Notes: generated from the sequence alone by a model not told the origin. DNA of 61,612 bases from a virus (IMGVR_UViG_3300046313_000168:1-61612); one strand, 5' to 3'. Numbered from the stretch's first letter, positions 10,101 through 19,100 are shown. Numbers and translations: made by a program.

Positions 10101-13100
10101 TTAAGAAGTTCTCTGATATCAAAGGTGATATCGTAGATAAGTCCGGCAACATTGTTATATCAGCAAGTGATCTGGCTAAGGGTTTAGTAGACAGACATGG
10201 ACATCCTATCAAAACCATGTTTAAGAGCATGTTTGGTATGGCTGCTTCTACTATCAAACTTGGTGCTAAGGTAGTAGGCGCTGTGGCGTCTGGTGCTTGG
10301 AAACTGGCTACTAAGGGTATTAAAGGCTTTAGAGATGGCGAATTTGGAATAGGTTTCGGTAACACTAAGATCTTCAACGTACTTGTAGAGATCAGAGATC
10401 TACTTAAAGGTCCTGTCTCTAAAAGTAAAAAGAAGAAAAAGAATGGTAAGAACGAACCCATTGCTAAAGCTGAAGAAGTCAAACAAGATAACGACGACGC
10501 TTTTAAAGAACTTAAAGATATCTTTAAGTCAAGTCCACAAGGGCAAAGTCTTTTAAAGTTCGCTTCTATATTCGATCCCAGACTGAGCGACGATAATGAA
10601 TCCACTGCTGATGGTGATAAGCCTAAGAAGAAAGGATTCTTTGCATCTATGCTAGACAGGATAGATGCTGCTTCTGACGCTCATGACGAACGTGTAAAGA
10701 AGTTCAAAGAAGGTCTTGATCAAAATAAAAAAGAAAACTTTGTCGGTCCTATGCCTGAGAAGAAAGGTTTGTTTTCAAAGCTATCTTCATACGCTAAAAA
10801 GACTAAAGATAAACATGACGAACGTTTGCAGACTCTAGCAGATCAATACAATCAGATAAAGAATGGTGGGTTTGTAGGACCCATGCCTCAGAAATCTGAT
10901 GGAAAAAAAGGTCTCATGGGTAATGTATTCTCTACAGTCAAGAAACAATACGAAAAACTAAACCCAGCTTTTGTCGGCCCTATGCCACAAAAACAAGAAC
11001 AGAAATCCATGTTCAAGAGAGCTGGTGAGTATATCAAGAAAGCCTCAGACGAACAAAAAGCCAGGATGGTTGTTTTAGCTGAACAGCATGAACAGCTTAA
11101 AAATGGTGGTTTCGTCGGCCCTATGCCTAAGAAGAAGAAAGGATTCTTCAGAACTGTCATAGGTGATATGGCCAGTGACTTTAAAGAAAATCGCAAAGCT
11201 ATAAAAGAACACGCTCAGCAACAAGCTGAAAAGAATAAAGAGTCTAAACCTTCTATACAAGAATCTTCAGAACAGAACACCCCGGACGGTGAAAAGAAAC
11301 CAGGTTTGTTTTCTAGAGTGAAGAACGGTATAATGGGTAAGCTTGCTGGTAAGCCAAAGGCTACTATCAAGATGCCTGGTAAAGCTGATAAAGGCACTAC
11401 TGCTGAACGGTTAGCTAGAATAGCTGCCAAGAAAAAAGAAAAAGCCGGTAAGTTCAATGACGCGGATGGTGACGGAAGACGCTCTGGTTCCTGGATGGAT
11501 ATATTCGACAGGAATAAAGATAAAACTTCTCAACAGAATCCTGCAGCTAAGGGTAAGACCAACGCAGATCCAGACATGACTGTTAAGTACAAAGACGGTA
11601 ATGGACTTGGGTCTATAATGAGTAAACTCATGGGTGTCTTGTCTGGAGCTGGGTCTTTGATATCAGGCGCTTTCTCTATTTTCGGTACTATAGGTAAACT
11701 GGGTAAAGGTTTAATGACCATGGGTAGAGCATTACCTTTAGCTAAGACTGCCATGACTGCATTAAGAGCAGCTCCAGCTATAGCCAGTGTAGTAGCAGCT
11801 GGTACCATGGGTGGCGGCTTAGCTACTGGTCTTGCTGTTGTGGCTGGAGTGGGTAGCTTCTTAGTAGGAGCAGCCCCTTACCTTTTAGCAGCTGGTATAG
11901 GTTATGGTGCCTACAAAGGTGTTAAATACTTAATGAGGAACAACCTCAACAAGTATGAAAAATACAGAGCTTATCAGTACGGTTTTAGTAACTCTTCTGG
12001 TGATAGTCAACACCATCACAAAGTCATAGAGCTTGAAAATCTTATCATAGAGAAACATTTAGCTGTCTCTAACGGCGATCCTAAGATAGCTTCTTCTTTG
12101 GATTGGAAAGATGTTTCTAATATCTTCGGTGTGAACATAGAAGACAAAGAACAATTCGATAAACTGAAAACTTGGTTTAAAGATCGTTTCAGAGTATTCT
12201 TTATCAACCACCTTAGAGTTTTATACAACATAGACAAGAATGCTTCCTTAAACAAGGTAGACAAGCTTGAGCCTAGTAACAGAAAGCGCTATCTTGAACT
12301 CTCTAGTTTTGATGACGGTCCGCATGATGTAAAGACAAGTCCTGTTAAGGATGTGCCTGAGTTGAGCGATAACCGTGAGATCATCAAAATAGAAATTAAG
12401 AACCTACTCGCTTCTACAGCTGTAGATATTAAATTAGAACCCACTAAAGTAATTGATTCTTCAGGTAAGGTGAAAAGAGAAAAAGCTCCTTCATTAGAAC
12501 CTAAGAAAGAAGACAAAGATCTGATTAAACCACCAGCTGCTAAAACCCAAAACACAAAAGCTGTAGAGGGAACAGAAGATGGTAAAACAGAACCTAAAAC
12601 CACTAATACAGATAGTACAGGTTCTTTAGGTGGTATGAAGACACCTGGTCTGGCTAATGGCCCTATGAGGGATGGTAGCACAGGTATGCAATTCATCTCA
12701 CTGAAGCCAGGTGTGGATATAGAAAATCTACATCCAGAAGTTCGTAAGAACCTTTTGGCTATGGCTCAGGAATACGGTGAGATAACAGGTAAGTCTATAT
12801 CTCTAAACGATGCGTTTAGATCTTACGAGAAACAAGCTGAAATACACAGAAGATCACCTGGTACATCAGCAGCACCTGGTAAGTCTTTACATGAATTTGG
12901 TTTAGCCATGGATGCCGACAGAGGCATTATGAATGAACTAGATAAGTTAGGACTCATGAAGAAATATGGTTTCACTCGTCCTGTGGGTAGTGAACCATGG
13001 CACTTTGAACCAGCTGGTATACAAATGGCTCTGATGGAATCTAAAAAGAATCCAGCAGTAGCAGCAGATCTTATTAATTACGGTGTGGGTAGAGGCGGTG

Positions 13101-14443
13101 GTGGTTACGGCACCATTATGCAAGGTGGTCTAAAAGGTCGTAATCACGCAATGGCTAAAGCATTATTAGACGCTACTGCCAACGGAACTATCAATAATCA
13201 GTTAACTGAAGAAGACGTCAACTTAGCTGGTAAAGCTATGTCTGATAAACCTTTAGATAAACCAGCTGCTAAGACTGAGGAAATATCTATAGGCGGAGCA
13301 TCTTCATTTGACGCTATGGGTAACTTTACAGGCATGGATGATGGGTCGACTATCAAAGCTGCTAAAGCTCCTGCATCTTCTGTTCTCAGAACAAATGCGA
13401 GCAATAGCACTTACGATGCCTTGGGTAATGTTACTGGTAGTGAAGATGGTAAGATACCGCAGACAGATACTGTCAGCAAGACAGATGTGCCTCTAGATAT
13501 AAACGCAGCTATGCAAAAAGCCGCATCGCAAACAGGTGTGGATCTTAATCTGCTTAAAACCTTTGCTACTTTGGAATCTAACATGAATCCAAATGCAAAG
13601 AATCCAAACTCTTCGGCTACTGGACTATTCCAGTTTACCAAAGGTACTTGGATGGAGCAGATAAAGAAATATGGTAGAAAATACAACTTGGGTCAGGATG
13701 CCTCTCCAACAGATCCTTTGTCAGCTAGTTTAATGGCTGGTGAATATATCAAAACTAACCTAGATACTCTATCTAAAGTAAAACCTAATCCAGATGACTT
13801 AGATTTGTATCTGGCACATTTCTTAGGACCAGCAGGGGCTTCTAAGTTTCTGTCTGCTCATCCTAACGTACCAGGTTCTCAATTGTTCCCAGCTGCTGCC
13901 AGTTCAAATAAAGAAATTTTCTTTGATGGTAGAAGACCAAGAACACTGGCTGAGATATACGAACTGTTTAAGAAGAAGGTTAGTAAAGCCGGCGGTAAAG
14001 CTTTGGGTGCATTAAAAGCCAAGGTTGATTCTGTTACAGGTTCTACCCCATCTGCTACGACAACTTCTGCTAAACCAAGTACAGAGAGTGCAAACTCTTC
14101 TTCTGGTATACAAAATGCTTCTTATCAGGATGTGCCTCAGAAGAAATCTTTTACAACTTTCCAACAGGCTCCTGACTTACAATCAGCTGGTAAAGCCAGC
14201 TCTGAGCTTGGTAGAAATACCATGCCGGATCTTAATATTGTGAATAATAGCTTAGGTGAATCACTGAGTGTGCAAAAGCAAATGCTGGATGTACTCAGTA
14301 AGATACATGGATTAATTTCCAATAAAGGCAGTGGTGGTAAATCAGATTCTGATTCTGAAACTCCTGCGGCTCGTCCGTTGGGTAACAGTAAGAAAGAATC
14401 TCTTCCTAACCCTGCTTTAGATTTGAGAAGAAGATCCGCATAA
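7199..14443 (+). CDS. Giant tail-associated murein hydrolase (M15 peptidase plus lytic transglycosylase)
   Basis: At 2414 residues this is the phiKZ gp181 type of virion protein, also by position next to beta'. Visible parts are: an acidic N-terminus; a segment at about 672-745 resembling the S74 intramolecular chaperone (SDINAKTNI...FNWNYKKG...IGPMAQEV); Gly/Ala-rich hydrophobic stretches near 870-930 and 1480-1580; and four FVGPMP repeats near 1180-1303 between charged helical stretches. A VanY-like M15 peptidase follows at about 1835-1945 (SLHEFGLAMD and PWHFE, zinc and catalytic residues). An SLT-type transglycosylase lies at about 2100-2210 (ATLESNMNP with the catalytic Glu, then ATGLFQF). 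It probably opens the peptidoglycan during DNA entry. SD AAGGA. Confidence 0.9.
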   Translation: MAKNVKKKLQRDEFDLDNDLDFDDFGMDDISSEMSPESSNSKSRSPVTEVFKGTISGAAGEVVRPEFLAKTLEGALPETFSTSFSTADKVIDKTSKLYDDTIRELKPQLNNLGRKIDKLVPQEEGFLRRMTDKFLEMTGGKDQISNSSSEGQLEQSINSTIAGVFAANQEAQIQMSARSNAQENVREGVAKKRFDSEIGVLGGIHDNIARLTSYNDTVTQAYQKKSLELQLRSFFAQKELLDFTRKYQEVSTKQFEVISKNTALPEFVKIHQSERFKEELQNRAVSKITNKLFGDNSFVDNFFKRLTPYIGEKVSEIAQGIEQGAGAIDMIGMGVETNRSMGGSAASFFGESIGSMGAGYIRDLLTPELRKEIEKEFPDLKMTGQKWANLIKNPHELLKKFRKSDWLQGGLSSDNIVKRLAAETLSDMSHMGDNEGLKDSISARKIYAGDVPGVEQHTNSKMFVSVTEIIPGYLARMYRELKIANGGGETTPLTVFDEKAGEFKTEDKLKSDVLANLEKTAKDSSTSFNRKLKDVTSAILGNESTPEEQEQTNKFLAGFTFENSSDTSMQAMFDSKSFKDLPSKIREKLTEKLFHKLGAEANPEREGNKGRMMKDLEELRSMAPNIQGTINDHLMANQTSAFNELGIVKMDSGGKWSLDSDKYKDWLLKQAESERLGTSDINAKTNITNFNGVQLPGHNGKSVLESLSKTGIFNWNYKKGLGEDTENAKIGPMAQEVKANFGNAAAPDGKKIDLVSMNGIAMAAIKELDGKVSKVIDNKPENVDDILEMAKVQTDYLKQISENTKLTNEKMDNLGKLTLLNIPGITINRNFFKSIGSSFMSAGKLIKDMTIGTGRFGLKLTGGILGAGLKGAGSVVGGLYKNKDKIDSGIRTVGRLGRDLITNVGDMAYKGAERLGGSVFKMAASLVRGTVNLFIDTDIYIKGELAPRIKKILVESGEYYDKQSGTVIKKFSDIKGDIVDKSGNIVISASDLAKGLVDRHGHPIKTMFKSMFGMAASTIKLGAKVVGAVASGAWKLATKGIKGFRDGEFGIGFGNTKIFNVLVEIRDLLKGPVSKSKKKKKNGKNEPIAKAEEVKQDNDDAFKELKDIFKSSPQGQSLLKFASIFDPRLSDDNESTADGDKPKKKGFFASMLDRIDAASDAHDERVKKFKEGLDQNKKENFVGPMPEKKGLFSKLSSYAKKTKDKHDERLQTLADQYNQIKNGGFVGPMPQKSDGKKGLMGNVFSTVKKQYEKLNPAFVGPMPQKQEQKSMFKRAGEYIKKASDEQKARMVVLAEQHEQLKNGGFVGPMPKKKKGFFRTVIGDMASDFKENRKAIKEHAQQQAEKNKESKPSIQESSEQNTPDGEKKPGLFSRVKNGIMGKLAGKPKATIKMPGKADKGTTAERLARIAAKKKEKAGKFNDADGDGRRSGSWMDIFDRNKDKTSQQNPAAKGKTNADPDMTVKYKDGNGLGSIMSKLMGVLSGAGSLISGAFSIFGTIGKLGKGLMTMGRALPLAKTAMTALRAAPAIASVVAAGTMGGGLATGLAVVAGVGSFLVGAAPYLLAAGIGYGAYKGVKYLMRNNLNKYEKYRAYQYGFSNSSGDSQHHHKVIELENLIIEKHLAVSNGDPKIASSLDWKDVSNIFGVNIEDKEQFDKLKTWFKDRFRVFFINHLRVLYNIDKNASLNKVDKLEPSNRKRYLELSSFDDGPHDVKTSPVKDVPELSDNREIIKIEIKNLLASTAVDIKLEPTKVIDSSGKVKREKAPSLEPKKEDKDLIKPPAAKTQNTKAVEGTEDGKTEPKTTNTDSTGSLGGMKTPGLANGPMRDGSTGMQFISLKPGVDIENLHPEVRKNLLAMAQEYGEITGKSISLNDAFRSYEKQAEIHRRSPGTSAAPGKSLHEFGLAMDADRGIMNELDKLGLMKKYGFTRPVGSEPWHFEPAGIQMALMESKKNPAVAADLINYGVGRGGGGYGTIMQGGLKGRNHAMAKALLDATANGTINNQLTEEDVNLAGKAMSDKPLDKPAAKTEEISIGGASSFDAMGNFTGMDDGSTIKAAKAPASSVLRTNASNSTYDALGNVTGSEDGKIPQTDTVSKTDVPLDINAAMQKAASQTGVDLNLLKTFATLESNMNPNAKNPNSSATGLFQFTKGTWMEQIKKYGRKYNLGQDASPTDPLSASLMAGEYIKTNLDTLSKVKPNPDDLDLYLAHFLGPAGASKFLSAHPNVPGSQLFPAAASSNKEIFFDGRRPRTLAEIYELFKKKVSKAGGKALGALKAKVDSVTGSTPSATTTSAKPSTESANSSSGIQNASYQDVPQKKSFTTFQQAPDLQSAGKASSELGRNTMPDLNIVNNSLGESLSVQKQMLDVLSKIHGLISNKGSGGKSDSDSETPAARPLGNSKKESLPNPALDLRRRSA

Positions 14444-14449
14444 ACCACA

Positions 14450-14480
14450 GATAGACAGGCTCCAACGAGCCTGTCTATCT
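14450..14480 (+). terminator. Hairpin between tail hydrolase and next virion gene
   Basis: A perfect stem (GATAGACAGGCTC / GAGCCTGTCTATC) begins seven bases after the hydrolase stop codon. The T-rich tail is short (TATTT), so it may be a weak terminator or an RNA-processing/stability hairpin. Confidence 0.6.
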
Positions 14481-14502
14481 ATTTCCGAGAAGGTGTAGCC
14501 TC

Positions 14503-16671
14503 ATGGCCGATTTAAACAACATAGACCCCACCATAGCTGAAACTCCAGATGGCGGAAGTATATTCCCTATTACCAAGACGGATAAAGATGAGTTTGCACA
14601 AATAGACGATAAGGATTGGGTCAAACAAGCTTTTCTTATCTCAGATATAAACCTAGATGAGAGCTTTGACAGAGCTAATAGGTATTTCACATCAGCATCT
14701 ATGAAGTTCACCAGCACCAAACTGGGTAACAACATAGGTATCAATGCAAGACCAGGGTTTACACCTTATGCTGATATCAGACAGGGTAGAAAGAACTCTG
14801 TATTTAGACCACCTACTGTAGGTTCTATATCTAACTGTGGTTTAGGTAGATACTATTCAGAAGCTATAGATGATCCATCACAGATGATCTTTATTAGATT
14901 CGGAGTACCTCAGTTTAATGGATTGTTAAACTTCTTTGCCAGAGCTTATGATGCTAACATGACCACGTTAGCTAAAACAGGCAGAGGCTTAGGGTTCTTC
15001 TATAACCTAGGTGACTTTGCAGGCACAGCTGTAGGTACTGTGTTTATGCCTCAGTTGGCTGTTTTGTCATTCTTAAATGGAACTATAGAGACTTTGTTTG
15101 GTAGACCCACCACAAAGTTCTATACTCTAAAACCAACCATGCACACATATTGGTCAGCTGTAAACACACTTGTGAACAGTCTGGCTGTAAACAGAGGTAT
15201 AATGCCTAAGATGCTTTCTGATGATAAAAATCAGAAGTTAGGTGGTCAGCCTTTTAGATTAGATACTGAATACTTAGAAGAGATCAAGAAGTTAATGCCG
15301 GATCTCTTTACAGGCACTGGAGAGAACGCTAACTATATTGACGTATTCGCCATAGCTTCAAAAGCTCAAAGAACAGCTAACAATGTGTTCATGGCCGAAT
15401 ACGACGCCAGTAAGAACAGTGATGACTACAACAGCCATATAGGTTTTTTAAAGAAGAGATCCGATATTCTTAGAACAGATATGGTTAACCCAGGTGGTAT
15501 ATCTACGTTCTTCAATTGGGTCAACGAGAAGTTAATGGCGCATAGCTATTATAAAGCTGGTGTGGATAAAGGTAAGAACTCAGTAGGTGAAGAAACCACT
15601 TTGCTGAAAACAGAACAAACTGAATTAGATCCTAGGATAGATACAAGTGATCAAAAAGGCGGTCAGCTTAAAGAAGCACCTGCTGGGTTCGCTGAATACT
15701 TCGATGCTGAGTTTCGCCAAGGTTCTCAGTTTGCTGTATTTAGAGTAGATAGCACAGGTTCTGTATCTGAGTCTTTCTCTAACGTAACTACAGAGTCAGA
15801 ACTTTCACAGAAGTTAAATAGCACAGCTTCTCAGATTCGGGATGTTCGATTCTCATTAGCTGATGGTAACCTAATAGACAATACGCTTACTAACGCAGTC
15901 GGTAAGGTAGTGGGAGCAGCTGCTGACTTTGCCATGGGTGCTGTGAGCGGTGTCACGTTTGGTATCTCTGATCTGATCATGGGTTTAGCTAATGCTGGAT
16001 ATATAGACATACCTAAACATTGGCAAAACTCTAACGCTAAATTACCCACAGCTTCTTACAAAATGAAACTGGTGAGTCCTTACGGTAACGTGATGTCTCA
16101 GTTTCAGAATATGTACATACCTCTCTGCATGCTGTTAGCAGGTACTTTGCCTTTATCAGCAGGTAGATCAGCATATGGCAGTCCTTTGATCTGTCAAGTA
16201 TTTGACAGAGGTCGTTGTCAGATCAAACTAGGTATTATAGAATCCCTCTCTATCACAAGAGGTACAACCAATCTTCCATTTAACACCACAGGTAATGCCT
16301 TAGGTATAGATGTCAGCTTTACCATAGCTGATCTGTCTTCTATCATGCACATGCCTTTGACCTCATCTGGTATCTTCGGTAACAAGATAGAGATGACGTT
16401 GGATGAAGACAATATCTTATCTGACTATCTGGCTGTGTTAGCTGGACAGGACATATACAGTCAAATCTTTGCTTTACCTAAAGCTAAGCTAAGATTGGCT
16501 AAGAAATTATTGACTTTAAACAGACTTACTTCACCAGCTGAGTGGGCATCTATAGCTCATGAAACTTTAACATCGGGATCTCTATCGTGGACTCTGGTAG
16601 GGAACGTGTTAGAAAACTTGGTGGGTAGCTCTGCTATATTGTCAGGTAGTACTAACGCAACAAGAGTTTAA
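14503..16671 (+). CDS. Probable virion structural protein (phiKZ gp182-like by position)
   Basis: 722 residues, SD GAGAAGG. No enzymatic motif was recognised. A hydrophobic, Gly-rich stretch lies near 160-190 and another (AVGKVVGAAADFAMGAVSGVTFG) near 465-490. The rest looks soluble and mixed. It follows the tail hydrolase in the same direction and ends at a bidirectional terminator. The position after the giant hydrolase corresponds to a virion protein in phiKZ. A role in the tail or its tip is inferred from the neighbour only. Confidence 0.55.
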   Translation: MADLNNIDPTIAETPDGGSIFPITKTDKDEFAQIDDKDWVKQAFLISDINLDESFDRANRYFTSASMKFTSTKLGNNIGINARPGFTPYADIRQGRKNSVFRPPTVGSISNCGLGRYYSEAIDDPSQMIFIRFGVPQFNGLLNFFARAYDANMTTLAKTGRGLGFFYNLGDFAGTAVGTVFMPQLAVLSFLNGTIETLFGRPTTKFYTLKPTMHTYWSAVNTLVNSLAVNRGIMPKMLSDDKNQKLGGQPFRLDTEYLEEIKKLMPDLFTGTGENANYIDVFAIASKAQRTANNVFMAEYDASKNSDDYNSHIGFLKKRSDILRTDMVNPGGISTFFNWVNEKLMAHSYYKAGVDKGKNSVGEETTLLKTEQTELDPRIDTSDQKGGQLKEAPAGFAEYFDAEFRQGSQFAVFRVDSTGSVSESFSNVTTESELSQKLNSTASQIRDVRFSLADGNLIDNTLTNAVGKVVGAAADFAMGAVSGVTFGISDLIMGLANAGYIDIPKHWQNSNAKLPTASYKMKLVSPYGNVMSQFQNMYIPLCMLLAGTLPLSAGRSAYGSPLICQVFDRGRCQIKLGIIESLSITRGTTNLPFNTTGNALGIDVSFTIADLSSIMHMPLTSSGIFGNKIEMTLDEDNILSDYLAVLAGQDIYSQIFALPKAKLRLAKKLLTLNRLTSPAEWASIAHETLTSGSLSWTLVGNVLENLVGSSAILSGSTNATRV

Positions 16672-16683
16672 AACAAAAAAAAA

Positions 16684-16718
16684 TTAACACCCCCGGCCTG
16701 TTATGGCTAGGGGTGTTA
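16684..16718. terminator. Cassette 1 terminator, works in both directions
   Basis: The stem AACACCCC with GGGGTGTT carries an inner GGCC/GGCT pairing. It is preceded by a run of A (16674-16683) and followed by TTATTTATATT, so each strand has a T-tract after the hairpin. It ends the 722-codon plus gene and the minus cassette gene. Near-identical copies end the other cassettes. Confidence 0.9.
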
Positions 16719-16724
16719 TTTATA

Positions 16725-17021
16725 TTAAACCAAGTGCATGCGCACTTGGCTTTCATGTACCTCGGGGAATCCGAGGCTGTCAAGAGATTGTCGAATTGAC
16801 CAGCCCTGACCAACGCGCCTGGCGTTGGTGCAGTAGAGATCGGCTGCGACATCGTCGCAGCCGTCGGCTTTGACGGCTTTACCGAGTAACCCAGTGGTCT
16901 TGTCGACCACCAAGTATAGTTTCCCGATCCAGCCGTCTTTGACGGCGAGAGTTTGAACATTTGCGGCGGGTGCATAATTGCGCTCGCCTTCGTTGCCAAA
17001 CTGGCAGGTAACTGCGTTCAT
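16725..17021 (-). CDS. Cassette 1 accessory protein, unknown function
   Basis: 98 residues from MNAVTCQFGNEGERNYAPAAN. The start at 17021 is preferred over an in-frame ATG at 17081, because it has the cassette's AAGGAGATACTC ribosome site, whereas the longer frame would read through promoter and leader. The gene is clearly richer in G+C than its neighbours (runs such as GGCTGCGACGATGTCG), suggesting a different origin. The protein is small and soluble, with a possible beta-rich middle (LYLVVDKTTGLLG) and two Cys residues. No family was recognised. By its setting it could act against or modify the host early in infection, as many phage accessory genes do; this is speculation. Confidence 0.7.
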   Translation of the reverse strand: MNAVTCQFGNEGERNYAPAANVQTLAVKDGWIGKLYLVVDKTTGLLGKAVKADGCDDVAADLYCTNARRVGQGWSIRQSLDSLGFPEVHESQVRMHLV

Positions 17022-17100
17022 GAGTATCTCCTTAACCATGAGTTCGAAAGATGTTTCGATTAAACCACAGCGATAGCTCAAATAGAATATATGTGACTGA
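17022..17100 (-). promoter_or_regulatory. Cassette 1 promoter and structured leader
   Basis: On the minus strand the promoter motif TCACATATATTCTATTTGAG (17077-17097) is followed by GCTATCGCTGTGGTTTAA, a perfect 6-base-pair hairpin (TCGAAA-CATC-TTTCGA, 17044-17059) and then AAGGAGATACTC before the ATG. The same order is found at four other cassettes. The start codon is 56 bases after the motif. Confidence 0.75.
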
Positions 17101-17102
17101 AA

Positions 17103-17132
17103 AAGTTTACACAGGGGAAACCCTGTGTAAAC
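17103..17132 (-). terminator. Terminator of the 355-codon gene
   Basis: A perfect stem, AAGTTTACACAGGG with CCCTGTGTAAACTT and loop GAAA/TTCC, is followed on the minus strand by TTTTTCAG. It lies 13 bases after the stop at 17146 and immediately before the cassette 1 promoter, so it shields the cassette from upstream transcription. Confidence 0.85.
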
Positions 17133-17145
17133 TTATAATCAGCTT

Positions 17146-18213
17146 TTACCAAAGATCTTCACTCACTAATCCATCTGCGTCACTATAGAAGTCGTCTGTT
17201 CCAGCAGCTTCATAGGCAGAACTTAAAAACACTTGATCTGAATCAGGTATGAAATCTAAGCTGTCTTCATCGATAGCTATAGCTGTTCTTCTGGCAGTCA
17301 TGACATCTGAAAGATCTTCGTTATAATCTCCAAACTCAGAGATAGATAACATATCCTCACTTCTGTCAAAACCTTCATCTAACAGCTCAGCCCCACCCAT
17401 CATCCGATCAGACATTTCAGCCATGTCGAACTCCTTCACACCAGATGGCATTTTGAAAGATGATAGAGTCATGGATAAAGCACCAGGTAATTCTCTTAAA
17501 GGAGATAAGCCTGTAGAACCCGCTATCACGTCTAGGGCACCTAGGCTATTGCTAGACTTACTAAGCATGCCTAGAAGGCCAGCAGAGGCTCTGGAGAGCA
17601 TAGGCTTGTTGGTCATGTCTTTAGTAACAGCATTGAACACACCACACATGTTCATTTTGTAACCGAAGGAAGCCAAAGCCATGACTTTCTTCAACATGCC
17701 ATTCAAATCTTCATAAGAAGAATTATAAGCACCACCTGTTAGCTTGTTAAGTATATCTCCATACTTACCTGCATTACAGCTGTTATTCTTAGTATTGGTT
17801 TTCCTACCGTTACAGGAAACACTAGGGTCGTAGGGTTTACCTAACCCTTGCATGCTCAGAGGGTCTCTCTTACATTTGTCAGACATCTGTGTAAACACAG
17901 ACCTGGCTATAGGGTTATCCGGAAAGAGATCCTGTACTCTCTTATCCATCTCTTTGACATCTAAGAGATTGACATCTTTCATATCAGCTATCAGATCCTT
18001 AGTAGCTCTGGTAGCCTCATCGATAGCATCTTCATAGTCGAAAGGTACTTCGTCCATCATGTCCTGGACAAACTCTTCCAACTCATCACTTATCTCACTG
18101 TAATCAGCATCAGGATCGTTACGTATAAACGTATCCTCTATCTCGTCAAGATTGGTAATGCTTAGATTGGTTTCTTCTCCTATGATGGAAAAGCGTTTAG
18201 AAGATATAGCCAT
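17146..18213 (-). CDS. Unknown protein, acidic termini
   Basis: 355 residues, SD in GAGAGAGAG. The first 80 and last 90 residues are strongly acidic (for example ISDELEEFVQDMMDE). The middle is more hydrophobic, with Cys residues near 113-145 (CKRDP, SVSCNGRK, NSCNAGK) and CGVF near 197. No known domain was recognised. Its place next to large virion genes suggests a structural or internal virion protein, but it is on the opposite strand with its own terminator, so this is weak. Confidence 0.5.
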   Translation of the reverse strand: MAISSKRFSIIGEETNLSITNLDEIEDTFIRNDPDADYSEISDELEEFVQDMMDEVPFDYEDAIDEATRATKDLIADMKDVNLLDVKEMDKRVQDLFPDNPIARSVFTQMSDKCKRDPLSMQGLGKPYDPSVSCNGRKTNTKNNSCNAGKYGDILNKLTGGAYNSSYEDLNGMLKKVMALASFGYKMNMCGVFNAVTKDMTNKPMLSRASAGLLGMLSKSSNSLGALDVIAGSTGLSPLRELPGALSMTLSSFKMPSGVKEFDMAEMSDRMMGGAELLDEGFDRSEDMLSISEFGDYNEDLSDVMTARRTAIAIDEDSLDFIPDSDQVFLSSAYEAAGTDDFYSDADGLVSEDLW

Positions 18214-18256
18214 ATCTAGACTCTCTCTCTGTTAATTCACTATAGGATTGTGAACA

Positions 18257-18288
18257 GAAAAAAAGACAGGACCCGAAGGTCCTGTCAT
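18257..18288 (-). terminator. Terminator of the 18291-20822 gene run
   Basis: On the minus strand GACAGGACC-TTCG-GGTCCTGTC is followed by TTTTTTTC: a classic intrinsic terminator with a stable UUCG loop. It starts a few bases after the stop at 18291. Confidence 0.92.
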
Positions 18289-18290
18289 TC

Positions 18291-19100
18291 TTATTCAGCA
18301 GCTGTAAAAGAAGGAGCTGTTGAAGAGTTATTATCCACAGTAACTTCAGAGATAGCGTCCGGCTTCAGTTCCACTGCGTCTAATTTTGTTTCAGCGATTA
18401 CTGTCTTTAGTTCAGTTGCTGAAGGTTTGATGGGTTTAACACCAGGATTCTTTGGCATTACGTAATCATAGATGCCAGAACCGTGCTCGTCCAATAGACA
18501 AGTGAAATCAGGCTCACGATCTTCCCTCAGAGCTTTGCGAATTTCTTCAGTAGCCCAAAGCAACCAACCGAAGAAAGGCGGGCGAATGCGCAGACCTGTG
18601 TCGTACTCTACTCGATAACAATCGAAGGGTAGATCGGAACGTTTCAACATGGCTATCAGAGCAGGTTTTGATTTGATACGTTGCCAGTTGCTATCTGCAA
18701 TGATCGCTCTGAAGTTAACAACCCGTGTAGACTCCATCTTTCTACCGAAACGTACAGCTGAGATAGGGTTCATACCGCGCAAACGATCATCTCGTTCTTT
18801 GCTCTGCATGTAGAACCAAAATGCAGTCATGTTGTCAAAGTAACCAAAGATGGAATGTGTCAGTTCCAGAGGGCTGTTAAAATCCAATACGGCACCTAGG
18901 TCTGTTTCAGCGGCATGCCAGATGTTGATGTGGTCTTTACCATCAGCGATCAATGCGTTAACATCTGAGTAAGGGCGCATGAAGTCCACAGTAGGGATGG
19001 CGTCATTACTTCTTACTTTCTTGGACCTGGGTGAATTTTGATTCCTGCGTTGATTTTTGATAGCCAACAGTTCGTCAAAGAGAGATTTAGCCATGGTCAT
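18291..19100 (-). CDS. Unknown protein, faint NADAR/YbiA-like pattern
   Basis: 269 residues. The start overlaps the stop of the preceding gene (ATGA), so the two are translationally coupled. The region 40-195 has FMRPYSDVN, HSIFGYFDNMTAFWFYMQS, a conserved-looking FGRK and a final RPPFFGWLLWATEEIRKAL. The order of aromatic, G and W residues loosely recalls YbiA/NADAR N-glycosidases, but the match is too faint to assign. The C-terminal 60 residues are low-complexity and probably disordered. It lies last in a four-gene run before a strong terminator. Confidence 0.5.
   Translation of the reverse strand: MTMAKSLFDELLAIKNQRRNQNSPRSKKVRSNDAIPTVDFMRPYSDVNALIADGKDHINIWHAAETDLGAVLDFNSPLELTHSIFGYFDNMTAFWFYMQSKERDDRLRGMNPISAVRFGRKMESTRVVNFRAIIADSNWQRIKSKPALIAMLKRSDLPFDCYRVEYDTGLRIRPPFFGWLLWATEEIRKALREDREPDFTCLLDEHGSGIYDYVMPKNPGVKPIKPSATELKTVIAETKLDAVELKPDAISEVTVDNNSSTAPSFTAAE

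Noticed and set aside
7199-14443. Several long minus-strand frames across the tail hydrolase and similar large genes
   Set aside because: They lack ribosome sites and lie opposite genes with recognisable domains; they are antisense shadows caused by codon bias.
16725-17081. A 118-codon version of the cassette 1 protein
   Set aside because: The longer start would translate the leader, including the hairpin and the SD of the better ATG at 17021.
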